The position numbers and the translations under genes are program-made. DNA of 49,716 bases, taken from NCBI GenBank assembly GCA_964475985.1, contig CAYYYP010000024.1, positions 1 through 49,716 of the forward strand. Reading direction: 5' to 3'. The notes below the pieces were generated by a model that saw only the letters and a list, made by a program, of their open reading frames with translations, made no database searches and had not been told where the DNA came from. The DNA is from CAYYYP01 sp964475985 (GTDB lineage: Bacteria; Bdellovibrionota; UBA1018; CAYHWW01). The number at the start of each line of letters is the position of its first letter. The first letter of the stretch is position 1. Below, piece by piece: positions 8,309 to 16,926 of this stretch.

Positions 8309-8695
8309 TATAAGTATCCATTGAGCCTAATTCAAAAATTCAAAAGACGACACACTAACCAAGACAGCACTTTCCGAAACGCTCCTCGCCAAAGCTAGAA
8401 ACGGCCCCCGCCTTCGCATTCAGTGAGCCTTACATAAATACTCCGCGAGGGGTCTCCGCGCCATGGAAGTTTTGGGCACGAGCCCAAAACTCGGACCATG
8501 CATCAGCATGGTCACGGAGCTGGAAGCGTAGTGAACGGGCGCCAGCCCCAAAGGGGCGCGGCGAGGGCAGGAGCCCGACCCCTCGCGGAGTATTTATGTA
8601 AGGCTCACGTGTTGTGATCAAAGAGGGGCCATTCCTAGCTTGCCACGCAACGAAAAGTGGGTAAATTAGCTTCCATCCAAAGGAGAACGTGCGGC
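8309..8695. other. Divergent intergenic region
   Basis: This gap separates the acyltransferase gene from the catabolic operon. Nearly half is palindromic repeat copy B. The right edge carries a good Shine-Dalgarno (AAAGGAG) for leucine dehydrogenase. I looked for a cobalamin riboswitch because the operon encodes a B12 enzyme; no B12-box-like sequence is apparent. Confidence 0.6.
8423..8608 (-). repeat. Large palindromic repeat, copy B (expanded)
   Basis: This copy, inverted relative to A, is 186 nt with a perfect 32-bp outer stem. The conserved core is the same, but the last internal hairpin is opened by about 70 extra bases. Those bases form hairpins of their own: AGTTTTGGGC/GCCCAAAACT (8468-8491) and GACCATGC/GCATGGTC (8494-8513). 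It lies between divergent genes, which argues against a terminator role. Confidence 0.92.
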
Positions 8696-9748
8696 ATGAA
8701 AGTTTTTGAGCGCATCCAAAATGAAGGCCCCAAGGGCGGTCATGAGCAGATCATTTTTTGTAACGATAAGCGGGTAGGCCTTAAAGCCATCATTGCCATT
8801 CATGACACAACCTTAGGTGCCGCAACCGGCGGATGCCGCATGTATCCCTATGCTTCCGAAGGCGAAGCGCTTGAAGATGCGTTGAGACTTTCGCGCGGAA
8901 TGACTTACAAGGCTGCCATTACAAACCTCAAAATGGGTGGCGGTAAGTCGGTGATCATCGGGGATTCTAAAACTCAAAAAACGCCGGAACTCTTAAAACG
9001 TTTTGGTGAATTCGTGGAAAGTTTAAAAGGCTCCTACGTTACGGCAAAGGATGTCGGAATCGGTGGAGAAGACCTCAAAATCATCCGCACAAAAACTTCG
9101 CATGTGCTTGGTATTGAAGGCCTTGAAGGCTCAAGCGGCGACCCTTCGTCCTACACGGCCTGGGGCGTATTCAACGGAATTAAAGCCTGCGCGCAGCACG
9201 TTTATGGAAACGACTCCCTTAAAGGAAAACGAATTGCTCTCCAAGGCCTAGGTTACGTGAGTTATCATTTGTTGAAACACCTAGTGAAGGAAGGCGCCGT
9301 AGTGGTGGGTGCCGATGTCGATGAAAAGGCTGTGAAAAAATGCCAAGCGGAGTTTGGGATTTCCATCGTCTCGCCTGATGACATTCTATTCCAGGATTGT
9401 GACATTCTTTCACCTAGCGCCATGGGTGCCATCATCAATCAAAAAACCGTTCCTTCCTTACGCTGTAAAATTGTAGCTGGTGCGGCGAATAATCAGCTGG
9501 CTACGGTTGAAGATGGTTATGCATTGCAAAAGCGAGGCATCGTTTACGCTCCGGACTACGCCATCAATGCCGGCGGACTTACCAATATTTATCATGAGCT
9601 TGGTGGATACGATGCAAAACGCGCTTGGGATCATGTAGCGCAAATTGGGCAGACGATTTCTTCCATTCTTGAAAGGGCCGCGCGGGAAAAAATGCCGCCC
9701 CATGTGATCGCAGATCGCATGGCGGAGGAGCGCATTCTTGAAAGGTGA
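8696..9748 (+). CDS. Leucine dehydrogenase (Glu/Leu/Phe/Val dehydrogenase family)
   Basis: This NAD-dependent enzyme oxidatively deaminates branched-chain amino acids to 2-oxo acids plus ammonia in the cytoplasm. The 350-residue product has the family's catalytic glycine-rich stretch NLKMGGGKSVIIGD near residue 77-90. The Rossmann motif LQGLGYVSYHLL follows in the second half. Length matches bacterial leucine dehydrogenases. The ATG at 8696 was chosen over an upstream frame because it has AAAGGAG 12 bases before it and begins MKVFERI, as relatives do. It is the first gene of a long co-directional operon and overlaps kdd by 11 bp. Substrate could also be valine or isoleucine. Confidence 0.9.
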   Translation: MKVFERIQNEGPKGGHEQIIFCNDKRVGLKAIIAIHDTTLGAATGGCRMYPYASEGEALEDALRLSRGMTYKAAITNLKMGGGKSVIIGDSKTQKTPELLKRFGEFVESLKGSYVTAKDVGIGGEDLKIIRTKTSHVLGIEGLEGSSGDPSSYTAWGVFNGIKACAQHVYGNDSLKGKRIALQGLGYVSYHLLKHLVKEGAVVVGADVDEKAVKKCQAEFGISIVSPDDILFQDCDILSPSAMGAIINQKTVPSLRCKIVAGAANNQLATVEDGYALQKRGIVYAPDYAINAGGLTNIYHELGGYDAKRAWDHVAQIGQTISSILERAAREKMPPHVIADRMAEERILER

Positions 9749-10796
9749 CGTTGATCGATTTGGGAGTCACCGTGTATTAGTGCCATCCTCCGGTTTACCG
9801 CAACAATGCTTTAAGCTTGATGCAGAACTCCCCCTTCGTGAAAACGAACTTCTCATTGAAGTTGAAAGTCTGAACATCGACTCCGCAAGTTTCCATCAGT
9901 TGCGACAAGCGTCGGGTGATGATGAAAAAAAAATAACGGATGCGATTCTTTCCATCGTGAAAGAACGGGGAAAAATGCAAAATCCCGTGACGGGATCCGG
10001 CGGCATGTTGATTGGAAAAGTTAGTGAGGTTGGCCCGAAGTTTTTAACGGGTAGGCACGCCTCGGAACACGTAAAAGTGGGCGATCGTATTGCGAGCCTT
10101 GTGTCCTTGACTTTGACACCCCTAAAAATCAGAAGCATCAAAAAACTTTTCTTAGATCGTGACCGTGTCGATATCGAAGGCCATGCCATTTTGTTTCAGA
10201 GTGGTCCGTTTTGCGTTTTACCTACCGACATGTCGGAACCGCTAGCCCTAGCCGTCCTCGACGTCTGTGGTGCTCCAGCGCAAACTGATCGTCTCTGTAA
10301 AAAAGGGATGACCGTACTTATCGTCGGCGGAGCCGGCAAGTCCGGATTGCTTTGCGCTTACCAAGCGAAAAAGAATGTCGGAAAGGCCGGGCGGGTCATC
10401 GCGCTTGATTATTCCAACGACGCCGTTGCACAGCTTAAAAATTTCTCATTCATCGATGAGGCCTATGCCTGTGATGCCCGCGACGCCATGGCGGTTCATA
10501 GCTTAGTGAAAAAAATCACGGATGAGAAAATGGCGGATGTGGTGATCAATGTCACCAATATTCCAGATACGGAGATGTCTTGCATCCTCGCCGCAAAACC
10601 TCGCGGTATAGTTTACTACTTTAGTATGGCGACAAGTTTTACCAAAGCCGCATTAGGGTCAGAAGGCGTCGGCGCCGACGTTGATCTTATGATGGGAAAT
10701 GGTTACGCGCCGGGTCACGCAGCTTTGACGCTAAATCTCTTGCGTGAGTCGCAGGAACTGAGAGAATTCTATACACTGCGGTATGGCACATCTTAA
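9738..10796 (+). CDS. kdd: L-erythro-3,5-diaminohexanoate dehydrogenase
   Basis: This step of lysine fermentation oxidises 3,5-diaminohexanoate with NAD(P) to 3-keto-5-aminohexanoate. The 352-residue protein starts near GSHRVLVPSSGLPQ, like known Kdd proteins, and carries a nucleotide-binding VGGAGKSGLL at about residue 196-205. The assignment is strengthened by the next two genes, which encode the aminomutase making its substrate. It overlaps the leucine dehydrogenase gene by 11 bp and kamD by 14 bp, implying coupled translation. Confidence 0.9.
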   Translation: MKGDVDRFGSHRVLVPSSGLPQQCFKLDAELPLRENELLIEVESLNIDSASFHQLRQASGDDEKKITDAILSIVKERGKMQNPVTGSGGMLIGKVSEVGPKFLTGRHASEHVKVGDRIASLVSLTLTPLKIRSIKKLFLDRDRVDIEGHAILFQSGPFCVLPTDMSEPLALAVLDVCGAPAQTDRLCKKGMTVLIVGGAGKSGLLCAYQAKKNVGKAGRVIALDYSNDAVAQLKNFSFIDEAYACDARDAMAVHSLVKKITDEKMADVVINVTNIPDTEMSCILAAKPRGIVYYFSMATSFTKAALGSEGVGADVDLMMGNGYAPGHAALTLNLLRESQELREFYTLRYGTS

Positions 10797-12393
10797 CTTA
10801 AACCAACTTTCCCTCATTGAGTGCCGACGTCTGGCGGCCGAGATCGTTTCTAAAATCAAACCTATGATAGAGAGCAACACATCCGTAAGCATCGAGCGAT
10901 CGGCGTTGCGACTCATCGGAGTGGAGGGTGCGGTAAACGTTTCGGGCCAGGTGTATCCGGCCGTGAATTTCATCATTGATCAGCTGAGGGAAGATCGAGT
11001 GCTCGCCTCGGGCGCGCTCTACTGGTTTTGCAATGCTCTCATGCAAATGCCTCAAACCTTGCAGCTCATACATTCTTCGACTGCTTCTCACGTAAACCCG
11101 TCCATTCTTGAGCTCACGAGGAAAATCACTTCGGGCGAAATGCGATTGAGTCAGCAGGAAAAACTCCCTACTGGGGAAGTAAAAAAATTCGCTTTGGAAC
11201 TCTGCAAAAAAGCGGTTCAGAAAATTTGTGAAATTCGTGATGAGCGTAATGCTCTAAGAAAACAGCAAAAAGACCCGTTTGACATGAGCTTTCAGGGAAA
11301 ACCTCTAGCCTACGTAATCGTAGCGACGGGAAATATTTACGAAGATGTCGTCCAGGCCAAAGCTGCGGCAAGGGCTGGGGCCGACGCCATCGCCGTGATT
11401 CGCAGCACCGCCCAGAGTTTGCTTGATTACATTCCCGAAGGCGCCACAACGGAGGGGTACGGCGGCACCTACGCCACGCAGGAGAATTTTCGGATCATGC
11501 GTAAGGCCCTTGATGAAGTGGGCGCTGAAGTCGGGCGTTACATTAGGCTTACGAATTATTCTTCAGGCCTTTGCATGTCAGAAATTGCGAGCATCGCAGC
11601 CCTTGAGCGGCTTGATTTTCTGCTGAACGACGCCATGTACGGAATTTTATTCCGGGACATCAATCCGCGCAGGAATTTCGTGGACCAACATTTTTCAAGG
11701 CTCATCATTGGAACAGCCGATATCGTAATTCATACGGGCGAAGATAATTATCTCACTACGGCCGATGCTGTGGAAAATGGGCATCAGGTCCTTGCGTCCC
11801 AATTCATAAACGAATGTTTTGCGAAAAACGCGCATATGCGTGAGGAACAGATGGGCCTGGGGCACGCCGCCGAAATGGATCCGTGGCATCCGAATGTTTT
11901 GCTCCTAGAAATTGCGCGGGCGCAAATGACGCGGGATATTTTTCCCAAAGCTCCCATTAAATTCATGCCGCCCACCCGGCACAAAGTGGGCGATATTTTT
12001 TTTAGCCACCTCATGGACGCTATGTTCAATCTCGTGGGCACGCTTACGAATCAGGGCATCCAACTTCTAGGCATGCCGACGGAAGCCATGCACACGCCGC
12101 TACTCATGGACAGGTTCATGAGTATTAAAAACGCAAAATACGTTTTTGGCGCGGCCGAAGGACTTGGCAAAGAGATTACCTACAAACGCGATGGCGTCAT
12201 CGAAAAATGGGCGAATAAAGTCCTTGAAGAGACGCTTGGGTTACTTCGAAAAATTCACAACGAAGATTTGTTCATTGCCATTGAAGGCAAGGCGTTTGCC
12301 AACGTTTCCCGCAGCGCAACCGGCGGCAAAGGTTTGGAAGGCGTGATCCAAAAAGGAAAAGATTATGTCAATCCCTTCTATGACCTCCTCTGA
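10783..12393 (+). CDS. kamD: Lysine 5,6-aminomutase alpha subunit
   Basis: KamD is the large, mainly TIM-barrel subunit of the adenosylcobalamin- and PLP-dependent lysine 5,6-aminomutase. The enzyme moves the terminal amino group of D-lysine or L-beta-lysine one carbon inward. The 536-residue length is near that of known KamD proteins. Recognisable stretches are LAYVIVATGNIYEDVVQAKA, GADAIAVIRSTAQSLLDY, and TEGYGGTYATQENFRIMRK. It overlaps kdd (14 bp) and kamE (29 bp), the tight arrangement expected for subunits of one complex. Identification rests on family resemblance plus the paired beta subunit. Confidence 0.93.
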   Translation: MAHLNLNQLSLIECRRLAAEIVSKIKPMIESNTSVSIERSALRLIGVEGAVNVSGQVYPAVNFIIDQLREDRVLASGALYWFCNALMQMPQTLQLIHSSTASHVNPSILELTRKITSGEMRLSQQEKLPTGEVKKFALELCKKAVQKICEIRDERNALRKQQKDPFDMSFQGKPLAYVIVATGNIYEDVVQAKAAARAGADAIAVIRSTAQSLLDYIPEGATTEGYGGTYATQENFRIMRKALDEVGAEVGRYIRLTNYSSGLCMSEIASIAALERLDFLLNDAMYGILFRDINPRRNFVDQHFSRLIIGTADIVIHTGEDNYLTTADAVENGHQVLASQFINECFAKNAHMREEQMGLGHAAEMDPWHPNVLLLEIARAQMTRDIFPKAPIKFMPPTRHKVGDIFFSHLMDAMFNLVGTLTNQGIQLLGMPTEAMHTPLLMDRFMSIKNAKYVFGAAEGLGKEITYKRDGVIEKWANKVLEETLGLLRKIHNEDLFIAIEGKAFANVSRSATGGKGLEGVIQKGKDYVNPFYDLL

Positions 12394-13165
12394 GCAAGCG
12401 GCGCAAGTTAAGAAAGTTAACCTGACGGCCTTAAAACCCTACGGCGATATTTTAGACGATGGCGTGATGCAAATCGCCTTTACCTTACCCGTGGACCCAA
12501 GCCCAGAGGCACGGGAGGCGGCAGTGCAACTCGCCCAGAAGATGGGGCTTGATGAAGTTAAAGTGGCCACCATGGAATCGGCTTCAAAAGGTTTTTCCTT
12601 TTTTGTTATCTACGGCAAAACCCAACACTCCATAGACTTTTCAAAAATTGAAGTCATCAAGGTGGAATCCAAAACCAAGCCACGGGAAGAAATTGACGCC
12701 ATCATCAAAAAAGAATTTGGCCGAAAGCTTGTGGTCCTGGGAGCCTGCACCGGCTTTGATGCGCATACCGTGGGTATTGACGCCATCATGAATATGAAAG
12801 GATTTTCCGGCGATTACGGTCTTGAGCGTTACGAGATGCTTGAGGCAAAAAACCTTGGCGCCCAAGTTTTGAATGAAGACCTGCTTCGTAAAGCGGTTGA
12901 GGCGAAGGCCGATGCCATTCTGGTTTCCAAAATTGTAACTCAACATAATATACACATCACTGACTTGAAGGACCTTATGGAAAAAGCCGATAAACTAGGC
13001 CTTCGGGATAAACTAGTATTTGTTTGCGGGGGTCCAAGGCTTACCCATCAAATCGCACTCGAGTGTGGTTTTGATGCAGGTTTTGGGGTGGGCGCGAAAC
13101 CTTCCGATGTCGCGAGCTATATCGTAGATGAGCTTTTGAAACGAAAAAATAAGCCCATAACCTAA
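12365..13165 (+). CDS. kamE: Lysine 5,6-aminomutase beta subunit (B12-binding)
   Basis: KamE carries the cobalamin-binding Rossmann domain. The motif LGACTGFDAHTVG includes His134, which fits the family's lower cobalt ligand. Lys145, 11 residues on in NMKGFSGD, fits the lysine that holds PLP; the known enzyme uses the same spacing (His133/Lys144). The N-terminal part (residues 20-105) would be the dimerisation domain. The 266-residue length is typical. It overlaps kamD by 29 bp. With both key residues present the enzyme should be active, provided the cell makes or imports adenosylcobalamin. Confidence 0.94.
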   Translation: MSIPSMTSSEQAAQVKKVNLTALKPYGDILDDGVMQIAFTLPVDPSPEAREAAVQLAQKMGLDEVKVATMESASKGFSFFVIYGKTQHSIDFSKIEVIKVESKTKPREEIDAIIKKEFGRKLVVLGACTGFDAHTVGIDAIMNMKGFSGDYGLERYEMLEAKNLGAQVLNEDLLRKAVEAKADAILVSKIVTQHNIHITDLKDLMEKADKLGLRDKLVFVCGGPRLTHQIALECGFDAGFGVGAKPSDVASYIVDELLKRKNKPIT

Positions 13166-13222
13166 ATAAAAACCGCCTATATTTTCTTTGCTGCTCCCTG
13201 TTAAAGGGGATAAATATTTTAA

Positions 13223-14515
13223 ATGGATAACTTGGTAAAAAGCTCGTTTTCCCACGCGGACAAAAAAGTAGTGTTGGTGGTAGGAGGTGGTTTTGCGGGT
13301 CTGAAGGCAGCCAAAACTCTAGCGAACAAACCGGGCGTACATGTTGTGCTCAGCGATCAGCGCAATCATCATCTTTTTCAGCCGCTGCTTTATCAGGTTG
13401 CCACCGCAGGGCTCAACCCCAGCGACATCGCGGTACCAATTCGAGCGCAATTTTCCCATGCGGAAAACGTAGAGGTCCACTTAGGCCGTATTACTTCCGT
13501 GGATTTACCGCAAAAAACCGCGCAATTTCCCGACTTTCATGTGAAGTATGATTTTCTGATCTTGGCATGTGGCGCGCAGCACAGTTATTTTTCCCATCCG
13601 GAATGGGAGTTTCATGCACCGGGCCTTAAAACTTTAGAGCAAGCAACAGAGATCAGACGCCGCATTCTTTCTGCATTTGAGGCGGCCGAAAATGAAAATG
13701 ACCCGTTAAAACAAAAATCTTTTTTAACCTTCGTAGTCATTGGGGGCGGGCCCACGGGAGTTGAGCTTGCGGGCGCCATCGCAGATATTAGTCGTACGGT
13801 TCTCGTGAATGATTTTAAACGGATCGATGCTTCGGAGGCCACGGTGCTTTTGCTAGAGGCAGGACCTAGGATTTTGAGTTCGTTTCCCGAAGATCTATCC
13901 CTGGAAGCCACGCGTGAACTTCGGGATATCGGCGTTGATGTCAGAACTTCCACTCGGGTTGAAATGGTGAATGAAAAAGGAGTGACGGCGGGTACCGAAT
14001 TCATTCCCGCAAAGTGTGTGTTTTGGGGCGCAGGAGTTGAAGCTTCAAAATTATCTACAACTCCTGCGCTGGAAATCGATCGCGCTGGACGCATTAAAGT
14101 GAAGGTAGATTTTTCTTTGCCTCAATTCCCGGAAGTCTTTGTAGTGGGGGACATGGCGAGCTTTGAGTTCGAACCCGGAAAATTCTTGCCTGGGTTGGCA
14201 CCTGTGGCAATCCAGTCGGGCCAACACGCCGCCGAAACTATTTTAGCTACCGTTCGTGGCAAACCACGAAATGAATTTAGGTATTTTGATAAAGGCCAGA
14301 TGGCAACCATCGGGAAGCACCGCGCCATCGCCATGGCCGGCAAATTGAAAATGTCGGGTTACATCGCGTGGCTCACGTGGCTCTTCGTTCACGTTTTTTA
14401 CCTCATCGGTTTTAAAAATCGTGTTTCCGTAATGGCCCAGTGGGCGTGGAGTTACCTCTTTTCCAAGCGGGGATCCCGTCTCATTACAGAGAAAGATTGG
14501 ATGCTTAAGCGGTGA
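13223..14515 (+). CDS. ndh: Type II NADH dehydrogenase (NDH-2)
   Basis: A single-subunit flavoprotein passes electrons from NADH to quinone without pumping protons. The 430-residue protein has two dinucleotide-binding motifs, VVGGGFAGLKAA near residue 20 for FAD and VVIGGGPTGVELAG at 171-184 for NADH. The C-terminal FVVGDMASF and a terminal hydrophobic region around residue 385-405 are typical of membrane-associated NDH-2. AAGGGG precedes the ATG at a suitable distance. It sits inside the amino-acid catabolic operon, which suggests it reoxidises NADH made by leucine dehydrogenase and Kdd (inference). Confidence 0.9.
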   Translation: MDNLVKSSFSHADKKVVLVVGGGFAGLKAAKTLANKPGVHVVLSDQRNHHLFQPLLYQVATAGLNPSDIAVPIRAQFSHAENVEVHLGRITSVDLPQKTAQFPDFHVKYDFLILACGAQHSYFSHPEWEFHAPGLKTLEQATEIRRRILSAFEAAENENDPLKQKSFLTFVVIGGGPTGVELAGAIADISRTVLVNDFKRIDASEATVLLLEAGPRILSSFPEDLSLEATRELRDIGVDVRTSTRVEMVNEKGVTAGTEFIPAKCVFWGAGVEASKLSTTPALEIDRAGRIKVKVDFSLPQFPEVFVVGDMASFEFEPGKFLPGLAPVAIQSGQHAAETILATVRGKPRNEFRYFDKGQMATIGKHRAIAMAGKLKMSGYIAWLTWLFVHVFYLIGFKNRVSVMAQWAWSYLFSKRGSRLITEKDWMLKR

Positions 14516-14547
14516 CCTTCCGGCAGGATTCGGTTATTGATATTTCC

Positions 14548-15957
14548 ATGAGCAACTCGAACCAAACCAAAATGCGCACCGAAAAAGATACCTTTGGTCC
14601 CATCGAAGTTCCGAACGATAGACTTTGGGGCGCGCAGACCCAACGTTCATTGCATCATTTTTCAATCTCCACTGAACGAATGCCCCTTGAGTTAGTGAAG
14701 GCCTTGGTATTGGTGAAGAAGGCCGCGGCCCAGGTGAATTCCGAAATGGGAGGCCTTGATGAAAAAAAATCTCAAGCCATTCAAGCAGCAGCCGACGAAG
14801 TGCTTCAGGGCAAGCATGATGAAGAATTTCCCCTCTTCGTTTGGCAAACTGGTTCCGGCACTCAATCCAATATGAACGTGAATGAAGTGCTGGCAAACCG
14901 CGCAAGTGAGATTCTAGGTGGCGAGCGCGGCGAAGCTCGTAAAGTTCATCCCAATGATGAAGTGAATCGTGGGCAAAGTTCTAACGATGTTTTCCCAACG
15001 GCCATGCACGTTGCCGCCGCCAATTCTGTGGTGAACAATGTTATCCCTGCCGTAAAAAAATTGCGGGACGTTCTGGCTAGTAAATCTAAAGAATTTACTT
15101 CCATCGTAAAAATTGGTCGCACTCATTTGATGGATGCCACACCTCTAACTTTAGGTCAGGAATTTTCCGGATACGTAGCGCAACTGGATCATGGCCTAAG
15201 GCATCTTGAAATGCAGCTGCCTCACCTCCATGAATTAGCCCTGGGAGGCACGGCCGTGGGAACGGGGCTAAACGCGCCCGCCGGTTATGCCGAAAAAGTA
15301 GCCGCGGCCATCGCAAAACTTTCAAAGCTTAGTTTTGTCACGGCGCCCAACAAGTTTGAAGCTCTGGCCGCCAATGACGCCGTCGTGCAAATGCACGGGG
15401 CTTTGAAAGGTTTAGCCGTAAGCTTATTTAAAATCGCCAACGACGTGCGATGGCTGGCCTCAGGCCCTCGTTGTGGAATTGGGGAAATCTCCATTCCTGA
15501 AAATGAACCCGGCAGTTCCATCATGCCCGGAAAAGTAAATCCCACGCAATGTGAAGCCATGACCATGCTCTGCGCCCAAGTGATGGGGAACGATGTGACA
15601 GTAAGCGTAGGCGGAGCTTCTGGAAATTTTGAACTCAATGTTTATAAGCCCGTTATGATCAACGCATTTTTGCAGTCTTGCCGGCTCCTCGCAGATGGTT
15701 GCGAAAATTTCCGTGAACATTGCGCGGAAGGCATTGAGCCCAACCTTCCTCGCATTAAAGATAATCTTGAACGTTCGCTCATGCTGGTCACGGCGTTGAA
15801 TCCACACATCGGGTACGACAATGCGGCTAAGATTGCCAAAAAAGCCCATAAAGAAGGCAAAACCTTGCGAGAGACTGCGTTGGAGCTTGGCCTCGTAACT
15901 ACGGAACAATTTGATAAATGGGTTAGGCCAGCGGATATGGTGGGGTCTGGAAAATAA
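14548..15957 (+). CDS. fumC: Class II fumarate hydratase
   Basis: FumC interconverts fumarate and malate in the TCA cycle. The start MSNSNQTKMRTEKDTFG leads into EVPNDRLWGAQTQRS, as in fumarases. Other landmarks are TGSGTQSNMNVNEV, a GRTHLMDATPLTLGQE segment, and the superfamily signature GSSIMPGKVNPT near residue 322. A GTG at 14512 overlapping the ndh stop is an alternative start, but the extra 12 residues are not typical. Length of about 469 residues is right. Its place in a catabolic operon fits disposal of carbon from amino acids through the TCA cycle. Confidence 0.94.
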   Translation: MSNSNQTKMRTEKDTFGPIEVPNDRLWGAQTQRSLHHFSISTERMPLELVKALVLVKKAAAQVNSEMGGLDEKKSQAIQAAADEVLQGKHDEEFPLFVWQTGSGTQSNMNVNEVLANRASEILGGERGEARKVHPNDEVNRGQSSNDVFPTAMHVAAANSVVNNVIPAVKKLRDVLASKSKEFTSIVKIGRTHLMDATPLTLGQEFSGYVAQLDHGLRHLEMQLPHLHELALGGTAVGTGLNAPAGYAEKVAAAIAKLSKLSFVTAPNKFEALAANDAVVQMHGALKGLAVSLFKIANDVRWLASGPRCGIGEISIPENEPGSSIMPGKVNPTQCEAMTMLCAQVMGNDVTVSVGGASGNFELNVYKPVMINAFLQSCRLLADGCENFREHCAEGIEPNLPRIKDNLERSLMLVTALNPHIGYDNAAKIAKKAHKEGKTLRETALELGLVTTEQFDKWVRPADMVGSGK

Positions 15958-15958
15958 T

Positions 15959-16837
15959 ATGACGACAAAATTACATTCTCACGAACACCAAAGTATCGTT
16001 GGCCGCGCGGCTGAAATGAGTCGCATTGCCACGGTTTTGAAAAGCCACCGTAACTTGCTCATTGAAGGCCCGGTCGGCGTCGGCAAAACTTTTTTAGTTC
16101 AGTCAGTACTGCAGTCCTTGGGTAAAAAAATGGTTCGCGTAGACGGGGATTCTCGTTTTACCGAACAAAAATTGACCGGCTGGTTTGATCCTTCCTTAGT
16201 GCTTAAAGAAGGGTTTTCAGAAAAAACTTTCATGGATGGCCCGCTCACCCAAGCCATGCGCCAAGGATTGATTCTTTTCATCAACGAACTCAACCGCATG
16301 CCGGAGTCGGTTCAAAATGTGCTTTTACCGGCTATCGACGAAAAAATTCTCATGATCCCACAGTTGGGCGTCATTCGTGCGGAGCCAGGGTTCCAAGTGA
16401 TCGCAACGCAAAACCCCAGGGAGTTTGTGGCTACTTCACACTTAAGTGAAGCACTTATGGACCGAATGGAGTGGTTGCCACTGCACTACCAAAGTGCCGA
16501 AGAAGAACTCGCCATCACTAAACACGAATCCCACCTTAAAAATGATAGGTATTTAAAATATTGCGTAGGTTTGGTGCGATTGACGCGCGAAAATGCAAAA
16601 ATAAAAAGAGGAGCTTCCGTGCGGGCGGCCATTGCCATGGCACAGATCCTGAAAGTTTTTGAAACGGAAGCGCAGAAAGCACAGCGCGAAATTACGGACG
16701 AGGATTTCTTAGAGGCGGCTCGCATCACGCTACCCACCCGGATTGAACTCAGCATTGGGGATATGGCAGGCGGTTTTGAACAAAACATGCGGCAACTTAT
16801 CGAAAGCCTTTTTGAGGAAGTAAAAAAAAAGGACTGA
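15959..16837 (+). CDS. MoxR-family AAA+ ATPase
   Basis: The 292-residue protein has a Walker A GPVGVGKT at residues 37-44 and a Walker B-like ILFINELNRMP from residue 105, with Asn where Asp is usual. The later IATQNPREFVATSHLSEALMDRME is the sensor region characteristic of MoxR ATPases. MoxR proteins act with a VWA-domain partner as chaperones that activate or load cofactors into enzymes; CbbQ/CbbO and NorQ/NorD are known cases. The start one base after the fumC stop is chosen over an upstream frame inside fumC. The VWA partner follows directly. In this operon its client could be the aminomutase, but that is inference. Confidence 0.9.
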   Translation: MTTKLHSHEHQSIVGRAAEMSRIATVLKSHRNLLIEGPVGVGKTFLVQSVLQSLGKKMVRVDGDSRFTEQKLTGWFDPSLVLKEGFSEKTFMDGPLTQAMRQGLILFINELNRMPESVQNVLLPAIDEKILMIPQLGVIRAEPGFQVIATQNPREFVATSHLSEALMDRMEWLPLHYQSAEEELAITKHESHLKNDRYLKYCVGLVRLTRENAKIKRGASVRAAIAMAQILKVFETEAQKAQREITDEDFLEAARITLPTRIELSIGDMAGGFEQNMRQLIESLFEEVKKKD

Positions 16838-16926
16838 GTCTGGATCAGGAACGCACCCTTGATTCCATTGCGGTAGAAGTTTCTAAAAGAAGCGAAGCGA
16901 GTAAGCCTGAAAAACTGACACTTTTT

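Noticed and set aside
8430..8621. Minus-strand frame of 63 codons inside repeat copy B
   Set aside because: It is made of the palindromic repeat itself and is not protein-like.
8609..8695. Cobalamin riboswitch before the B12-dependent operon
   Set aside because: No B12-box-like sequence, and too little space beside the repeat.
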